Below are positions 26,070 through 38,248 of a stretch of DNA of 52,785 bases, piece by piece; the stretch's first letter is position 1, and each line of letters starts with the position of its first letter. Origin of the DNA: Cytidiella melzeri (lineage: Eukaryota; Basidiomycota; Agaricomycetes; Polyporales; Irpicaceae); the NCBI GenBank assembly GCA_022592445.1, contig JABYQR010000310.1:1-52785 (forward strand). The letters run 5' to 3'. Position numbers and translations under genes: made by a program. Under the pieces are notes generated by a model. It worked only from the letters and a program-made list of their open reading frames with translations, did no database searches and had not been told where the DNA came from.

Positions 26070-26078
26070 CTATTCCGA
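26070..26078. repeat. Right 9-bp target site duplication
   Basis: CTATTCCGA, identical to 19866-19874. Bases TCTG before each copy are also shared, but at the right end those belong to the TIR, so 9 bp is the best reading. Confidence 0.8.
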
Positions 26079-26199
26079 GTCTCTCTCCATGCACATACGA
26101 CAATTACAACCCGAGGTGCCAGAGAGCGAATCATTATGTACTGACTGCGTCCTTGACTTGAGGCAGACTTGGTCCGCCACTCGCCGCCGTCGCCACATT

Positions 26200-27642
26200 T
26201 CACCTCGCTGCCCTCTCCCAATTTTTCCTGCGCCTCTGGTTTTCATTCTTTATCTCCGTTTCCACAACACTCAACCTCTCTTGATCGTCCTCCGGCCCAT
26301 CCTCCATTCTCCATGGGTCCTCCTTCACCTTCCATCCAAGTGTCTTCTTCGCATGTCCAATGTAGCCAACCTCGCTGATACTACTCTTCGCAACACTGAC
26401 CAGCTTGATCTTTTTCGGTGACATCCTGTGCAGCAGCCACGCCGGCAAACCTCTCCGTGCACGTTCAATGGTCCGCTTGAGCACCTCGCCTTTCATCTCC
26501 CGTTGTCGTTCCCGAATCTTGTTCAGCACTTTTTCTCGGCGGGCGGCAGCCACACATTCAATCAACCTAGGCGAGAAGGACGAAAACAATCGCTCGGCAT
26601 CTGCAGTGAAGGTTTGTCTCAGCCAACGCTGGTGTTCTCTCATATGCATATCTATGCCTCGAAAATCAGACATCAATCACATATCAATCGCAGAAACGAG
26701 CCTCACTCCAAGCTTCAATTTCGCCCAACCAATGCGGCTCGAAGGGCGGTTGTGTTGACGTTTCGTTGCTATTCTCCTTGCCAGCGTCGTCGTTCCCGGT
26801 ACGCAACACTTCTTGCGATAGCTTGCGCTCAAAGTCAACCTCGCGAAGTGCAAACCCTCTCCACTCTTCCGACTGTGCGTATTGTTCGGCCCGCGTGGCT
26901 CTGTTGCGCCGTCGTTTGCGAATCATCATCGATATGTGCGCAGGTTGAGGTTTGAGTCGTGGCAGGGGCTTGTTGTACAACGAAGGACGGAAATAGCCTG
27001 TAACAATGGGTCTGTTGCGTAGCCAATCCATTTCCCGCTAAGGACAGGTGTGTGGTGCTCAATGAGAGTTGCGGGTTGAGTGAGGGAGGCGAGGACGAAC
27101 CTTGGCGTCGAGCGCCGCCCGCATCCATTTTTCTTTTTCCTCCCTAGCAAGGATTAGACCGCTATAGCGTGATAGAAGGGTTTTGGCATGTGCATTCCCG
27201 GTTTTCGCGAGATGACACACGTCCAGGAGCTGATTTCGTGCGTGAGCTTGATTATGGGCGCAGCGGAAGAGTCAAAGTCAGTGACGCACTCGATAAGCTT
27301 TGAGCATCTCCGTCTTGGTTTGATGTGGACTGGTCAAATGCCTCTTTTGACGAAACCGCGCAGAGACTTGCCGTCTAATCTTTCCTTCCGTGGTGTCGAT
27401 CAGCTCGTAGGCCCACTGTTATCTCTCTAAAGACGAAGACGCGAAAGACACACCTCGTTACTAGGTGCAGCCCTCAACAGGCCCCTGTACAAGCTCCATA
27501 GCGTAGGTAGCCTGTGTGCGGCGAGATGCCAGAATGGGACGCGGGGGGTAACGCGACGCAAGGGAGATACGAGTGGGGCCAGACGGGCACGGAGAGTTTG
27601 AGACAAGATGGGGGCAGTGTACGTGGGTGCGATGACAGACAT
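26200..27642 (-). CDS. LYR-motif mitochondrial protein, Cup1-like family
   Basis: Exons 27454-27642, 27290-27415, 27101-27229, 26707-27037 and 26200-26651 (minus strand) join in phase to 408 residues. The first 50 residues are Arg-rich and non-acidic, like a mitochondrial presequence. They are followed by the LYR motif LPTLWSLYRGLLRAA and, one exon on, IRRQVSARFRQKR, as in the N-terminal domain of the fungal Cup1-like LYR family. Later blocks are LLSRYSGLILAREEKEKW, YFRPSLYNKPLPRLKPQP and MIRKRRRNR. LYR proteins bind the acyl-carrier protein and assist assembly of mitochondrial complexes; the client here is unknown. The first intron is only 38 nt, and the exon 4/5 join (GTGAGG donor) is the least secure. 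Confidence 0.75.
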
Positions 27643-28488
27643 GCCAGAAACATGCTCGAAAGGTATCAGACGCGATGCGTGGCGCGGTTACAGCCTACAG
27701 GGGCTCGTGTGTCGTGTCAGCCTCCATTGTGGCAGAGAGGGCCATTAGGGATAACGGAACTTTCATACTCACGTTACACGAAGAAGGGCCACGTTTTCTT
27801 GGTATCGCTTGGGTACTGCACTATATGTATGCTGCATAAGCTTGCGGATGGAGTGTGGATGTCGAACGTTGAACGTTGAAGGTAGGCGCATTTTTTTACA
27901 ATCCCCCGCCAAATAAAATAATTCAGCGCTTATTTATCCTTACTTCGACAGCGATCAACGGAGAGGCACTGTCCTGAGGCGCCGACACATGCATCATGCA
28001 TCGGCGCTCCGTCAAGCGTTTGGTCGCAGTACAGCCTCCATCATGATGAAGTTCCAACTCACGCAGTCTCATCTGAGACAAGGGAAATGTCGCACGACTC
28101 GAGGGCTGACAAGCACAGTAGTCATGGGCGGATACATAACAGCGGTATCCCCTGCTCGGGTAGGGGAAGTCTCACACTGGGTAATCACGGCCCAATTTTA
28201 TGAGAAATACGTGAGAAAAAATGACAATTTTACGGTACCTTTTTGTAGCAGAAATAGCGCCGAAAAACACTGAATATTTCATCTTGTTTTTCTGGTAAGC
28301 GAATGGATGAAAAAGTGGCTTTTTTCAATGTGTTTTCCGGCCTTTTGGTGATGCCTAAACATCAGTACCATAATCTTTGCCATGATGATTGACTACTACA
28401 ATTTTTTGGGCATATTTAATCATCAGGATACATGAACCTGTGTCGCAATCGATTGTGTTTTGCAGAATTGTTCAGCGCAAGACCATTA
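27643..28488. other. Intergenic, AT-rich in its right half
   Basis: Open frames here (27514-27879, 27989-28273) have no recognisable motif. No repeat or RNA gene was identified. Confidence 0.5.
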
Positions 28489-28585
28489 CAGCCGTTTGCA
28501 TACTTTTGTGAAACTCGCGTGGATTTTTTCCGTGTTTGGCTATATTTGTCTTGCCAAGCAGTGTGACAAACTTGCAAGACGTGAC
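28489..28585 (+). repeat. Left inverted repeat of the Tc1-like element
   Basis: It aligns with the reverse complement of 38712-38807 through TTTTGTGAAACTCGCG, ATTTTTT, GTGTTTG, TTATTTGTC (ATATTTGTC on this side) and GTGACA. Identity is high in the outer 35 bases and lower inside. Confidence 0.8.
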
Positions 28586-29219
28586 TGGCCTCAGTCTGTC
28601 ATTCGCGCTCATCACTACGTTCACTGCAATCAATGCGATGGCACCACCTATCTCAGACGACTTGAAAGCGAGAATCGTCCTATGGTACTTTGTAGATGGG
28701 CGGACTGAGACTTGGATCTCTCAGACCGCTTGTGTCTCCATTGGACTTGTCTCGAAGAACGTCATCAACAACTATTGGGACTATGGCATGATCGATAACC
28801 CTTCTGCAAAACAGCGGGGCCAACCTCCTGTACTCAACACAGGTGATCTCCAATACGTCAAGGCATTTGTTGAGATGAAGGGTACTGGGTTTCTCGATGA
28901 GCTACAGGCAAAGCTTTGTGCTATGCGTGGAGTTCAAGTCTCGGTTGCCACACTCTCACGTACAATGCGCGATCTTGCGCTGACCCACAAAAAGGTCAAT
29001 CGGGTAGCAGCTGAGCGAGATGAAGAGCTCCGTCAGCTGTGGGAAGTGGAAATGGCGCAATACGAAGACCCCAATCTCTTTGTCTTTTTCGATGAGAGCG
29101 CCATCAATAATCATACTGCACAGCAACGCTACGGTTGGTCTGAACAAGGCCAACCTTGTGTTGAGTGTTCAACTCTACTACGTGGAGTTCGATACTCTCT
29201 GCTTCCAGCTCTATGGAGA

Positions 29220-29224
29220 GGAGG
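29220..29224. repeat. 5' target duplication of the Copia element (GGAGG)
   Basis: GGAGG precedes the 5' LTR and recurs at 35301-35305 after the 3' LTR. Confidence 0.9.
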
Positions 29225-29398
29225 TGTTTAACTATTCTGTCTTCGTACTACTTAGCGCGCACTTAGCGCCGTAGTTACCGTATATAAGACTTACTTTGAT
29301 CAATGCACTGCTATCGCTTTTGATCCCCAACTCTCTGTGTGACCACCACCTCAGTCTTCTCTCTCAACGCTCTCAACTCTACTGATACCTTGTTAAAA
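29225..29398 (+). repeat. Copia 5' LTR
   Basis: It starts TGTTTAACTATT and ends CTTGTTAAAA. It contains a TATATAAG-like promoter element (CGTATATAAGAC) followed by a pyrimidine-rich stretch. Confidence 0.95.
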
Positions 29399-29466
29399 GG
29401 TTATGAGCCCCGCCTAAGCTCATTATCTTCACTTTACTTTACTTCTCTACCTACTTCTTTCTGTTG

Positions 29467-32400
29467 ATGAGCTCTGATCTCGCTGATCAAGCTCAACTTT
29501 GTTGTTCCACTAGAGAGCAACACCAAACCAACTTCCTCAGGGGTACCAGAGCTCAACCCCGCCAAAGAACAACCACCACTCGCAGGACAACTCCCAAATT
29601 CACCCCTACTCCTTCTCCTGCTCCTACTACACCTCCTCCCTCGATGTCTGCCACAACTATCACAAAAACCGATGCTCCCTCAGCTGGACCATCCAACTCT
29701 AACGTCCCTGACATCGAACCCCAACCCAGTAACAACGACAACCACTCTTCTAGCTCTGAGGATCGTGAGACGATCCCAGGTGCTCGTCATGTCTCTGCTC
29801 CCCCAGCTGATCGCCGTTGCACCCCCTTCAATACTCTTCGCGATGATGATTGTCATTGTTACCCTCATGGAGGAGACGATGACAGTGATGACAACCGTAT
29901 GGATGAGGATGAGAGGCCTCGACAACGACGTGAGAAGCGTCCTGCTTGCCGTCCGATGACTTCCCCTCCTCCGGGCAGCTCTCCTGGTGGCTCGCCGCTG
30001 CCACCTCTGCCTAGCTCCATAGGCACTAGGTCAACATGCGAAGTGTTGCAACTTCTGTCTGTGCCACCTGGCCACAACAACAACTTTACTATGTCGCTCA
30101 GCGACATCAACAAAGCCTTCTCTGATGTTGGCAAGCTTACTGGGGCAGACACTTGGCCGATGTGGAAGTTCCGCGTCGAGACTGCCATGTCTACTATACT
30201 GGAGTTCCACACACTCCGAGGTGGCCTGACCGTTCCTCAAGAGGTTACGCGGGCTGTTTTCAATGTCTTGACTGATCATATCTCTGACTCGGTCATGGCA
30301 AACTACCTCAACAAGTACAAGCCCCAAGTACTCATGGATAAGCTGCATGAACGTTATGATCTGAAGACAACCGTGTCTGACGCGAACGAGATTTACCAGC
30401 TCTTCCACCTTCGTCGTCCTATCTATGAGATGGACAAGCTGCTTGACGACGCCACCAATATCCGCAGCAAGCTTATCGCTGCTGGCGTCGATATCCCCGA
30501 CCACATCTTCTACGCTGCTATTGTTGGGATTATTCCTCCAGCCTACGCCGCTACGCGCCAGAACTACGAGGTTGGCGTGTGTTCTTCCACTCCAGCTGGA
30601 GAGAAGTTTTGCTACAGGCCTAACACGCTCATTGCTGAGCTTTGTCGCGAGTTCACCAACTGGAGACTCACGCACCCCCCGAAGACTTCTGAGTCTAAGG
30701 GGCCTACCACTTTTGTCCCTAAGGACGAAGCTCACGCTCCTTCGGCTTCGCATGCCAAGGGCAAGGCCGCAGTTGAACGCTCGACCAAAACTACCACTAC
30801 TGCTTGCGCCGCCGCAGCTCCCTACTCGTCAAGCAAGCCCTCCACTTCTGGTCAGGGCAACTGCTTCAACTGCGGTCAGCCTGGCCACATGACGCCGACT
30901 TGCCCTCTGCCCTGGACTGGGAAGTCCAAAGCTGCGATGAAAAAGAAGGGCATCACTCGCAAATCCGCTGCTGCCGCCGCTCAAGGCAAGAAGAAAGTGT
31001 CCGCTGCTGCCGGCTCTTCAACTGCTACTGGCCTCATGGCCAACATCACCGCCACTGCTGACTTGGACGACGAGGTCCTCGAGCACCCTCACTCCGTGCC
31101 CGTCTTCAACTACGCCACAGGCAGTGGCTTCACTGGTCAGAGCGCGTGGGCTAAGTCTCTGTCCAACTCGGACGTAACGATGCACGTAAGTACTCGTACC
31201 ATTTCTTCTACTTTACTTCCACTGTTCGCAACTTCGTCGTCTGACAAGTGCGTTCATGTCATCGATACTGGTGCTACTATACACTGTACACCCTATCGTG
31301 ACTTACTTTTCAACGTTCACTCTGTACCAACTATCTTACTTACTGTCACAAACTCAGAGCAAATAAGTCTCAAACTCGCCGACGACATGGTACTTGAGGT
31401 CGAACAGGAAAATGGTACGCATAATCAACTTATGCTAAAGAATGTCTACTGCAACTCACAACTACCCTTCACGCTTATCAGTGTTTCAAAATTGGACTCT
31501 GATTATTGCTTTACTTTCTATTCAAATACTTGTACTATATATGACTCGAACGTGTCTTGTGTAGCTGTGATACGGAAAATACACGACTTGTATTCACTAA
31601 ACTCTACTCGCGTGACTTCTTTAGCAAGCGTGCCTAAGTCTGGTATAACGATGCTTGAACTTCATAAAAAACTCGGTCACATCAGTTATTTACAGATAAA
31701 TAAACTACTTGAAACGTGCAAACTTATCATTACTACTCATATCACTGACCGCACAGAAACTCCGTGCGAGGACTGTATCTTGAATAATATTCATTGTACT
31801 CCAGTCCTCAAAGCTCGTACTTTGCCGTTGGCTACTTCCTTCGGTGATCACTTTCATATCAACATCTTTGGGCCACTACCCACTGCGTTGATTACTGGGC
31901 ATTATCTGTACTGGTTGACTATCGTCGACGACTCAACTCGATGGTTAACACTTGCGCCATTAAAAACAAAACATGATGCCTTCACTCAATGGGTTATCTT
32001 CTCTACTGTGTCATGGATGGCCTGACTAGCCCTTAAATTTTCGCAATTTACCTCTTGTTTTTATCTATAAAACTCCGGGCTGCAGCTTAGTTGCAACCTT
32101 TCCTGCATAAACTCCTTTGCACGTCTATTAAGCGCCCGTATCACGTGGCTTAGACGCTCCACACGGTCACATTACTTGCTACTACGTCACACTGGCATGT
32201 GACTTAGCTTAAGTAAGACCACATGGCTACAGAACACATGGCTCAGCCCATAGCTAGGGTTTGACGTCATAGATACCGTCCACATGGGCTCCTTATTGTT
32301 CTTTCCCTATTGTTCTCTTTATGGAAGGATGTTCTCACAGGTGTGGGAATGGAATACAATAGTTGGTCTCCTTTTAGATAGATTCTCTCACGAGTAGAGT

Positions 32401-35113
32401 TCTTGGCAAGGACTAGACAATAGCTATTGTTCTCCTTTAGGTAGTTCTTTTGTTCTTCGTTCACATGGCTTCTTGCAAAGCCTGCCCTCAACATGGTCTG
32501 TGCGCAGGTCCCTGAAGTCTATATATACTGCTGCATGTACGCTCCTAGCCCCCATCTCGACCTCTTGGTCTTTACTGGGCTAGGTAAGCAAATCCCCTCT
32601 GTACTACATAGCTGGTAGTCAGAATACTAACTTGGTCTTTACTGGGCTAGCAACTTGCATAAAGTTTGATAGCTGGTGAGAGCATTGTGCTTCAAGCCTG
32701 CCACCACCTCTTCGTCGTCTTCCACATTGTGTCCCTTTTAGTTGCGTTGATCTTCATCTCCGTGACATACTGAGCTTCTTACACAATACAATATTCGCGT
32801 TAAGATCTTTCAATCTGACACAATGGCGTATTCACTGGTGCAAATATGACAAACTAATTGAAGTCACAAGGTACTATACCCCGGCGTACTGTGCATGATA
32901 CTCCTGCACAAAATGGTGTTGCTGAGCGCACACACCAGACTATTATGAACTTGGTTCGTGTAAACCTGCATACGGCTGCTTTACCAAACCGGTTATGGTG
33001 GTACGCTGCACTTCATGCGGTTTATCTCTATAATTGCACTCCTTGTGCGCCTCTTCAATATAAGACTCCTTACTTCAAACGCTATGGTACTGAAGCAAAC
33101 CTTGATGCGCTTCAAAAGTTTGGTCAACCGTGTATCGTATACGACGAATACCGAACCAATAAACTCATGCCAAAAGGCAAGCGCGCTGTTTGGATAGGCT
33201 TTGCTGAATATTCCAAAGGCCACTACGTTTACTTTGGAACACGCGTAGGCGTCAAACAAAACTTGCAATTTGTTGACTCTACGGCACAAATTGAAGGGGA
33301 GAAAGAACCAAATATCAAAAAACCTACTCTTTAAAAACAACTTGAACTTGAGGAGAATCCGCATGTTGAACCCATGGAGATCGACGAGCCTGACCCTTCT
33401 GGTCCTAGGCGTACTACTAGAGAGCCTAAGCCTTCGCGCAAAGCTCGAGGCTTAAACTATGATGAAGTCGATACAAACATTGCCTTCTACTTGACTGAAT
33501 TCAACGCATACTACGCTGAAGACGTCGGTGATCCAGTTACTTACAGAGACGTACTTAACCACCCACTCAAAATTGACTGGCTCAAGTCGATGAAAACCGA
33601 GGTTGATACCCTTGAACAACTTGGCACTTGGGAATACTGTATCCCACCGCCAAATGCGAACATCACTGGTTCGCGCTTTGTCTACAAAACAAAATACAAA
33701 CATGGCAAACTCACTAAACTTAAGTCAAGACTTGTCGCGCAAGGATACTCCCAACGTGATGGCATTGATTACTACTCAAACAACTTATTCGCACCTGTTG
33801 CGCGTATGAGTTCACTACGATTTGTACTTACTCTCGCGGCTTCACTACACTTCGAGATCACTCAGCTCAATATCAAGTCCGCGTACTTATACGGTAACAT
33901 CCACGACAATGAAGACCTTTATCTTCGTCCACCTCCTGGTGACTTACTTCCAAACCTGCCACCTGGCTGGGTACTAAAACTTCGGAAAACTATCTACGGC
34001 CTTAAGCAAGCCGGACGTTGTTGGTACAAAGTACTATGCGACATACTCTTTGCACTTGGACTAAAGCGTTGTGAATTCGACAATGCAGTGTTCTACCTCT
34101 ATTGAGGTGATAAACTCATACTTCTACTTGCTGCCCACGTTGATGACATTACTCTCGGCACTATCACTACTACTGTTGCCAAACAATTTGAGATCGCACT
34201 CAGACAACATGTCAAACTTACTAACGGTGGAACTATCCACTGGATGCTTGGCATGGAAGTTGCTTATGATAAAGCCGCAGGCATTATCAAGCTTCGTTAA
34301 AGGGATTATATCCTGAACATCCTTAAGCGATACAACTTTGACCACGAACATTCACGCCGTACACCAATGGTACACGAGCACAACTTAGCCCCCCGTGCTG
34401 TGACGGAACCACGTCAGAACGCTGACGTCATTACACACTACATGTCTCTTGTCGGTGGCTTACGCTACGTCGCCGACAGTACTCGACCAGACATTGCTTA
34501 TTGCACTGGTCAACTAGCACGATACTTATCTGACCCTGCTAAGGAACACTACGCTGCAGCTAAACGGTGTTACCTTTACCTCAAGGGGACGTAAGGGGAC
34601 GTGCGACTACTGGCTTGTTCTAGGAAATAAAGCCAACCCTACTTCTACTTCACTCATAGGTTATGCTGACTCTGATGGTATGACTACGTACGGCAATAAA
34701 TCAATAATGGGCTACACTTTCACATACAACAACTCGCTTATCTCTTGGTCAAGTAAGCGCGGTTCACTTGTAACTTCATTGGTCACCGAAGCTGAACTGT
34801 ACGCACTCGCTCATGTGTCCACAGAGGCCATCTATTTGAAGAGCCTCATAGATGAAATACTTAACTGCACTATGGACCCTGTCAAACTATACACTGACAG
34901 TGCGTCAACTCTTGCGATTGTTCGTTCCCCCGAGGAACAACACTCTCAACGTACTAAACACTTTAACATTTGCAAGAACTTCATCAGTGATCGTGTAACT
35001 AAAGGGTACATCACTGTGCACCACGTACCTTCTGCCGATCAACGTGCTGATACTCTCATAAAGCACTACCTCTCGAAAAACTCAAGCACTTCAATGAACT
35101 ACTTCATGTTCAG
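29467..35113 (+). pseudogene. Copia gag-pol polyprotein remnant
   Basis: An open frame from 29467 to 32025 encodes a Pro/Ser-rich start, the gag domain, and a zinc knuckle CFNCGQPGHMTPTCP. It continues with protease HVIDTGATIHC, the pre-integrase zinc region (HKKLGHISYLQINKLL to CEDC), and the integrase start HFHINIFGP. After the solo LTR the frame returns at about 32773 with LLTQYNIRVKIFQSD, then AQNGVAERTHQT. The reverse transcriptase (33374-34105) includes FAPVARMSSLRFVL, QLNIKSAYLYG and VDD. RNase H includes VTEAELYAL and TDSAS. Lesions: a 2-base shift near 32820, stops near 32857, 33332, 34102 and 34298, and a duplicated AAGGGGACGT near 34585. Two expected catalytic aspartates read Asn (integrase HINIFG, RT QLNIKS). 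Confidence 0.9.
32009..32767 (+). mobile_element. Solo LTR inserted in the Copia integrase
   Basis: A 759-bp block starts TGTCATGGATGG and ends CTCCGTGACA, flanked by a 5-bp duplication TACTG (32004-32008 and 32768-32772). Removing it with one TACTG restores the integrase frame (VIFST then ELLTQYNIRV). It holds a TATATATAC promoter-like stretch and the phrase TTGGTCTTTACTGGGCTAG twice. No coding capacity; TGTCA...TGACA ends suit a Gypsy-type LTR. Confidence 0.88.
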
Positions 35114-35126
35114 GCTTGAAGGGGAG

Positions 35127-35300
35127 TGTTTGACTATTCTGTCTTCGTACTACTTAGCGCGCGCTTAGCGCCGTAGTTACCGTATATAAGACTTACTTTG
35201 ATCAATGCACTGCTATTGCTTTTGATCCCCAACTCTCTGTGTGACCACCACCTCAGTCTTCTCTCTCAACGCTCTCAACTCTACTGATACCTTGTTAAAA
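35127..35300 (+). repeat. Copia 3' LTR
   Basis: Same length as the 5' LTR with three substitutions; followed by the GGAGG duplication at 35301-35305. Confidence 0.95.
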
Positions 35301-35722
35301 GGAGGTATGCTGGGGCTCGACATTATTGAGGGGTCAGTAACAAAGGAGACTTTTCTCATGTTTTTACAGCAGCAGGTGGTGTGTAGTCAAGAGATTTATA
35401 TCTGAACTTCATGAAGCTAAGAGTTATTGCAGGCTCCAAAGCTTAATCCTTTCCCAGGACCTTGTAGTATAGTAATCATGGATAACTGGTACTATTCATC
35501 ACGACAAAGATGTGCGGGCTCTTATTGAGGATGAGTGTGGTGCCCGACTCATCTACCTCCCACCATATTCCCCTGATCTCAACCCCATCAAAGAGGCCTT
35601 TTCTGCTATCAAAGCGTGGCTTCGCCGTCAGGAGGGCCAGCTAATAGGAACAGAGCAGCTTCCCTGGCTCATACATCAGGCCACCATGTCAGTGACGGAG
35701 ATGGACACAGAAGGATGGTTTA

Positions 35723-36414
35723 TGTAACAGTAATGCTACACTCACCAGATAAGTTGGTTAACTTGAGGGGGATGTGGTGAGATAGAGAGTAAGAGTGGTG
35801 GTGAGCAAAGTACTGGTGGGTACTGAGTAGTCCTGGTTCAACAGAGTGGATAAGACTGAGGGGATATGCCCTCAGGAGTGCCTCTATATATACATGAAGG
35901 GGAGGACCCCAGGTACTACCCTAAGACCCCTAATACCTACATGAGTAAGCAAAGTAATCTACCTTACTAAGCATGCCCTATGCCCTAGTGGTGCCACTTC
36001 AATAATCAACCAATAGCAATTGTCCCCATGACCTGACCCCATGACCCAGCTCCAAGGCTAGACTTGTTCTAGCTTGTTCTAAGACAAGGCTAGACTTTTC
36101 CAGAAGGTTCTAAGAACTATGACATCATCTAATGGAATGTTCTATACTATGACATCATAGTTCCAGCATGTTCCACAAGGTTCCAGAGAGTTCTATCATG
36201 TGATACACAGATAAGGAAAGGAGCGCATCAGCGCATCAGAGACAGAAGGCGCATCAGTGCATCAATTGATAGGCACTGAGAATAAGTGCCGGAATAAGCG
36301 CCGAAATAGACGCCGGATAAGCGCTGGATAAGTGCTTGACAAGCGCTTAAATATTCCCAATAATACCGTTGCCTGGTAAGGCAAGTCTTGTAGAAACATT
36401 GAAAATCTGTGACA
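35723..36414 (-). mobile_element. Solo LTR of the Gypsy family seen at 50 kb, inserted in the Tc1-like transposase
   Basis: A 692-bp block starts TGTAACAG and ends CTGTGACA, flanked by GTTTA duplications (35718-35722 and 36415-36419). It matches 49652-50174 directly and 50175-50899 in reverse complement. Relative to the Gypsy element at 50175 it lies in the opposite orientation, hence the minus strand. It sits in the last codons of the transposase. Confidence 0.92.
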
Positions 36415-36572
36415 GTTTAAAGATTGTGGGTACATGACATAAACTCAGAATAGGCTAGCAGAATAGATACGGAACAACCATATGTACATGAAGACAGAAT
36501 TAAGTTGATCACTAAAGAGGATGTATTCGAGAAAGAGACATGCAGAATTTAAAAAGATAATCAGCCTGTGAT

Positions 36573-38248
36573 TCAAGCATGGCAAGCACGCTTTGCCTCA
36601 ATCTTACCCGACCAAGCAGCAGCGAAGCGTCGAAGCTGATAGGCCTGACCTTCTGGCAAGCCTGTAAGTTCTTGCAGACGCTCAACCGTTGGATTGTCGA
36701 TAGTGTCAGGTGAGTAAGCAGCATCATCAAGGCCAGCGAGAGCGCGTGCCACAACATCTGGGATAAGGTGCTTTGCACGACCAAAAGCCTTGAGACAGAG
36801 GCGAAGTTTATCGTCAACGGGAGGCGGAGGTGAAGAGCGGGGGTCACAAGATAGAGTCACAGGTGAGCGGGGATGTGTAACTGCAGCCGAGCAATGTGAA
36901 GGCGAGTTAGGGTGCCATGAGGACATCTGTTGCATAGCCATAGTGATAAGGGGAGTGGCAAGGCCGAGTAACAGACTATTTGTGTCTGTCATAGATGTCA
37001 AAGGTGTTGTCGCTGGGTTCGGACCTGCACGGCCGCGGGTCTCGATGCTGCACTGCTCAGACTGGAGGAGCTTGCAGTGTTGACAGTACCGGTCCACTCA
37101 AGGAGGAGAACCTGGGGAGGAGGTTCCATGGGCGAGCGAGCTTCAGCTACCTATATATGGGATTAGTGAAAAACGTATACATGAATCATGCTGACTTACA
37201 TTAGCTGCGCCCCATTGTTTGAGTCAAAACCAGTTGAGGACAACATGAGTAGCGTCTGCACTGAGGTAGCAGTGACCACCATGCAGGCCACAGTCCCAGT
37301 GTGCCTTGATTGCTTCGATTGCCTGAGCAATTGCACGGGTTTCCTGCAAGTAGTCGTTTGCCAATGGGACCTTGGAACAAAAGTCAGTGAGGGCGACACA
37401 GATATATAACCACAGACATACTCTAGTTCCGGACACCATCTCGAGACGGCTGTCATGCCCATCCGGGCTGAGAGGCTGTAAACAACTCTGTCAGTAATAA
37501 TAGGCAGCTATAGAGATAACAACTTACACGCTTACGAGTTTTGAAACCGTCCATGGCCTCAAGATCGAACGTGGCTGAGATGCTATTGATTGATCCACGT
37601 GTCGTACCCAGTTGGTGGCATAGAAACAGCCCAGTCCTTGTCATTCGAAATGGTGGGCGCATTTGCCTTCCCACCTGGGTATCCTGTCCAATACACTTGC
37701 ATTCCGGGCCCACTGATTGGCCCAGGTACATATCGGTCCTTGTAGCCATGCGCTGAGAGTGCGAGTGTGACGAACTTGGCACAAGCAAGCCTCAAGACAG
37801 GTGTCTGTGCGGAGACCTGTTTTGTGTCCTGCTGTTTGGCCATCTTGATGGCACGTCCCGACTGGACACGCTTGAGCCAGTGGATAGTGACAAGAACAAA
37901 GAAAAGCCGATCTGAATAGAAATGAATCAGTACGCATGAAGCGCGTTTCCATTGCAGTTGTAGAAAACGAACCGGGAGCTTCAACTGCTGCGACTTCTGC
38001 GCCGTCATTCTCATCAGCATCCGGTCGGGCGCTGACAGATCTTTCAGCAGCGGAAGTGCCCACCAACGCTTCTTGTGCTTCTGGGGCATCTGAGATGTAA
38101 TAGTTAGTATTCACAGTGAGGGAAGGGACACAATCATACCAGGAAGAGGCCGTGCGAGGTGAGGTACAAGGGTGGGAAGTACCACAAGCTCATGAAATGC
38201 AGAACCTTGCGGGCGAGAGCTTGCTGGGCCGGACCAAGGGTTGGGCAT
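36573..38248 (-). pseudogene. Accessory gene of unknown function inside the Tc1-like element
   Basis: I do not recognise the family. A multi-exon reading on the strand opposite to the transposase is 38140-38248, 37973-38089, 37675-37911, 37528-37574, 37422-37487, about 37200-37370, and a terminal frame 36573 to about 37097. The pieces keep phase and have good GT-AG sites. The product has an acidic N-terminal linker, a central part with HWLKRVQSGRAIKMAKQ, GPGMQVYWTGYP and ATFDLEAMDGFKTRKR, then PLSPDGHDSRLEMVSGTR and HGGHCYLSADATHVVLNWF. The C-terminus has LTGLPEGQAYQLRRFAAAW. A TGA at 37224-37226, where TGG or CGA would continue the frame, suggests it is broken. Joining of the last two exons is unclear. 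Confidence 0.45.

Larger units (their letters stand above)
29225..35300 (+). mobile_element. Ty1/Copia-type LTR retrotransposon, degenerate
   Basis: Two 174-bp LTRs (29225-29398 and 35127-35300) flank a gag-pol region in Copia order: gag, protease, integrase, reverse transcriptase, RNase H. GGAGG duplications flank the whole. A primer-binding-like stretch GGTTATGAGCCCCGCC follows the 5' LTR, and a purine run GAAGGGGAG precedes the 3' LTR. The LTRs differ at three of 174 positions, all transitions. Without the solo LTR inside it, the element would be about 5.3 kb. Confidence 0.95.
28638..36442 (+). pseudogene. Tc1-like DDE transposase, interrupted twice
   Basis: Segments are 28638-29224, 35306-35722 and 36420-36442 around the two insertions. 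The product has an N-terminal helix-turn-helix region, then the DDE domain: FVFFDESAINNHTAQQRYGW, SIVIMDNW with the following HHD, and YLPPYSPDLNPIKEAFSAIK. The frame resumes exactly across the Copia site when one GGAGG duplication is removed (ALWRGG then MLGLDIIEGS). It resumes again across the solo LTR (DTEGWF then the last residues, stop TAA at 36440). A 57-nt GT-AG intron at 35376-35432 is likely. A single-base insertion near 35489 shifts the frame just before the HHD segment, so the gene is dead independently of the insertions. Confidence 0.88.

Noticed and set aside
26428..26955. Long plus-strand frame of 175 residues
   Set aside because: It is antisense to the LYR-family gene, which has phase-consistent exons and recognisable motifs.
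32267..32494. Minus-strand frame inside the solo LTR
   Set aside because: LTR sequence with TACTG duplications; no protein character.
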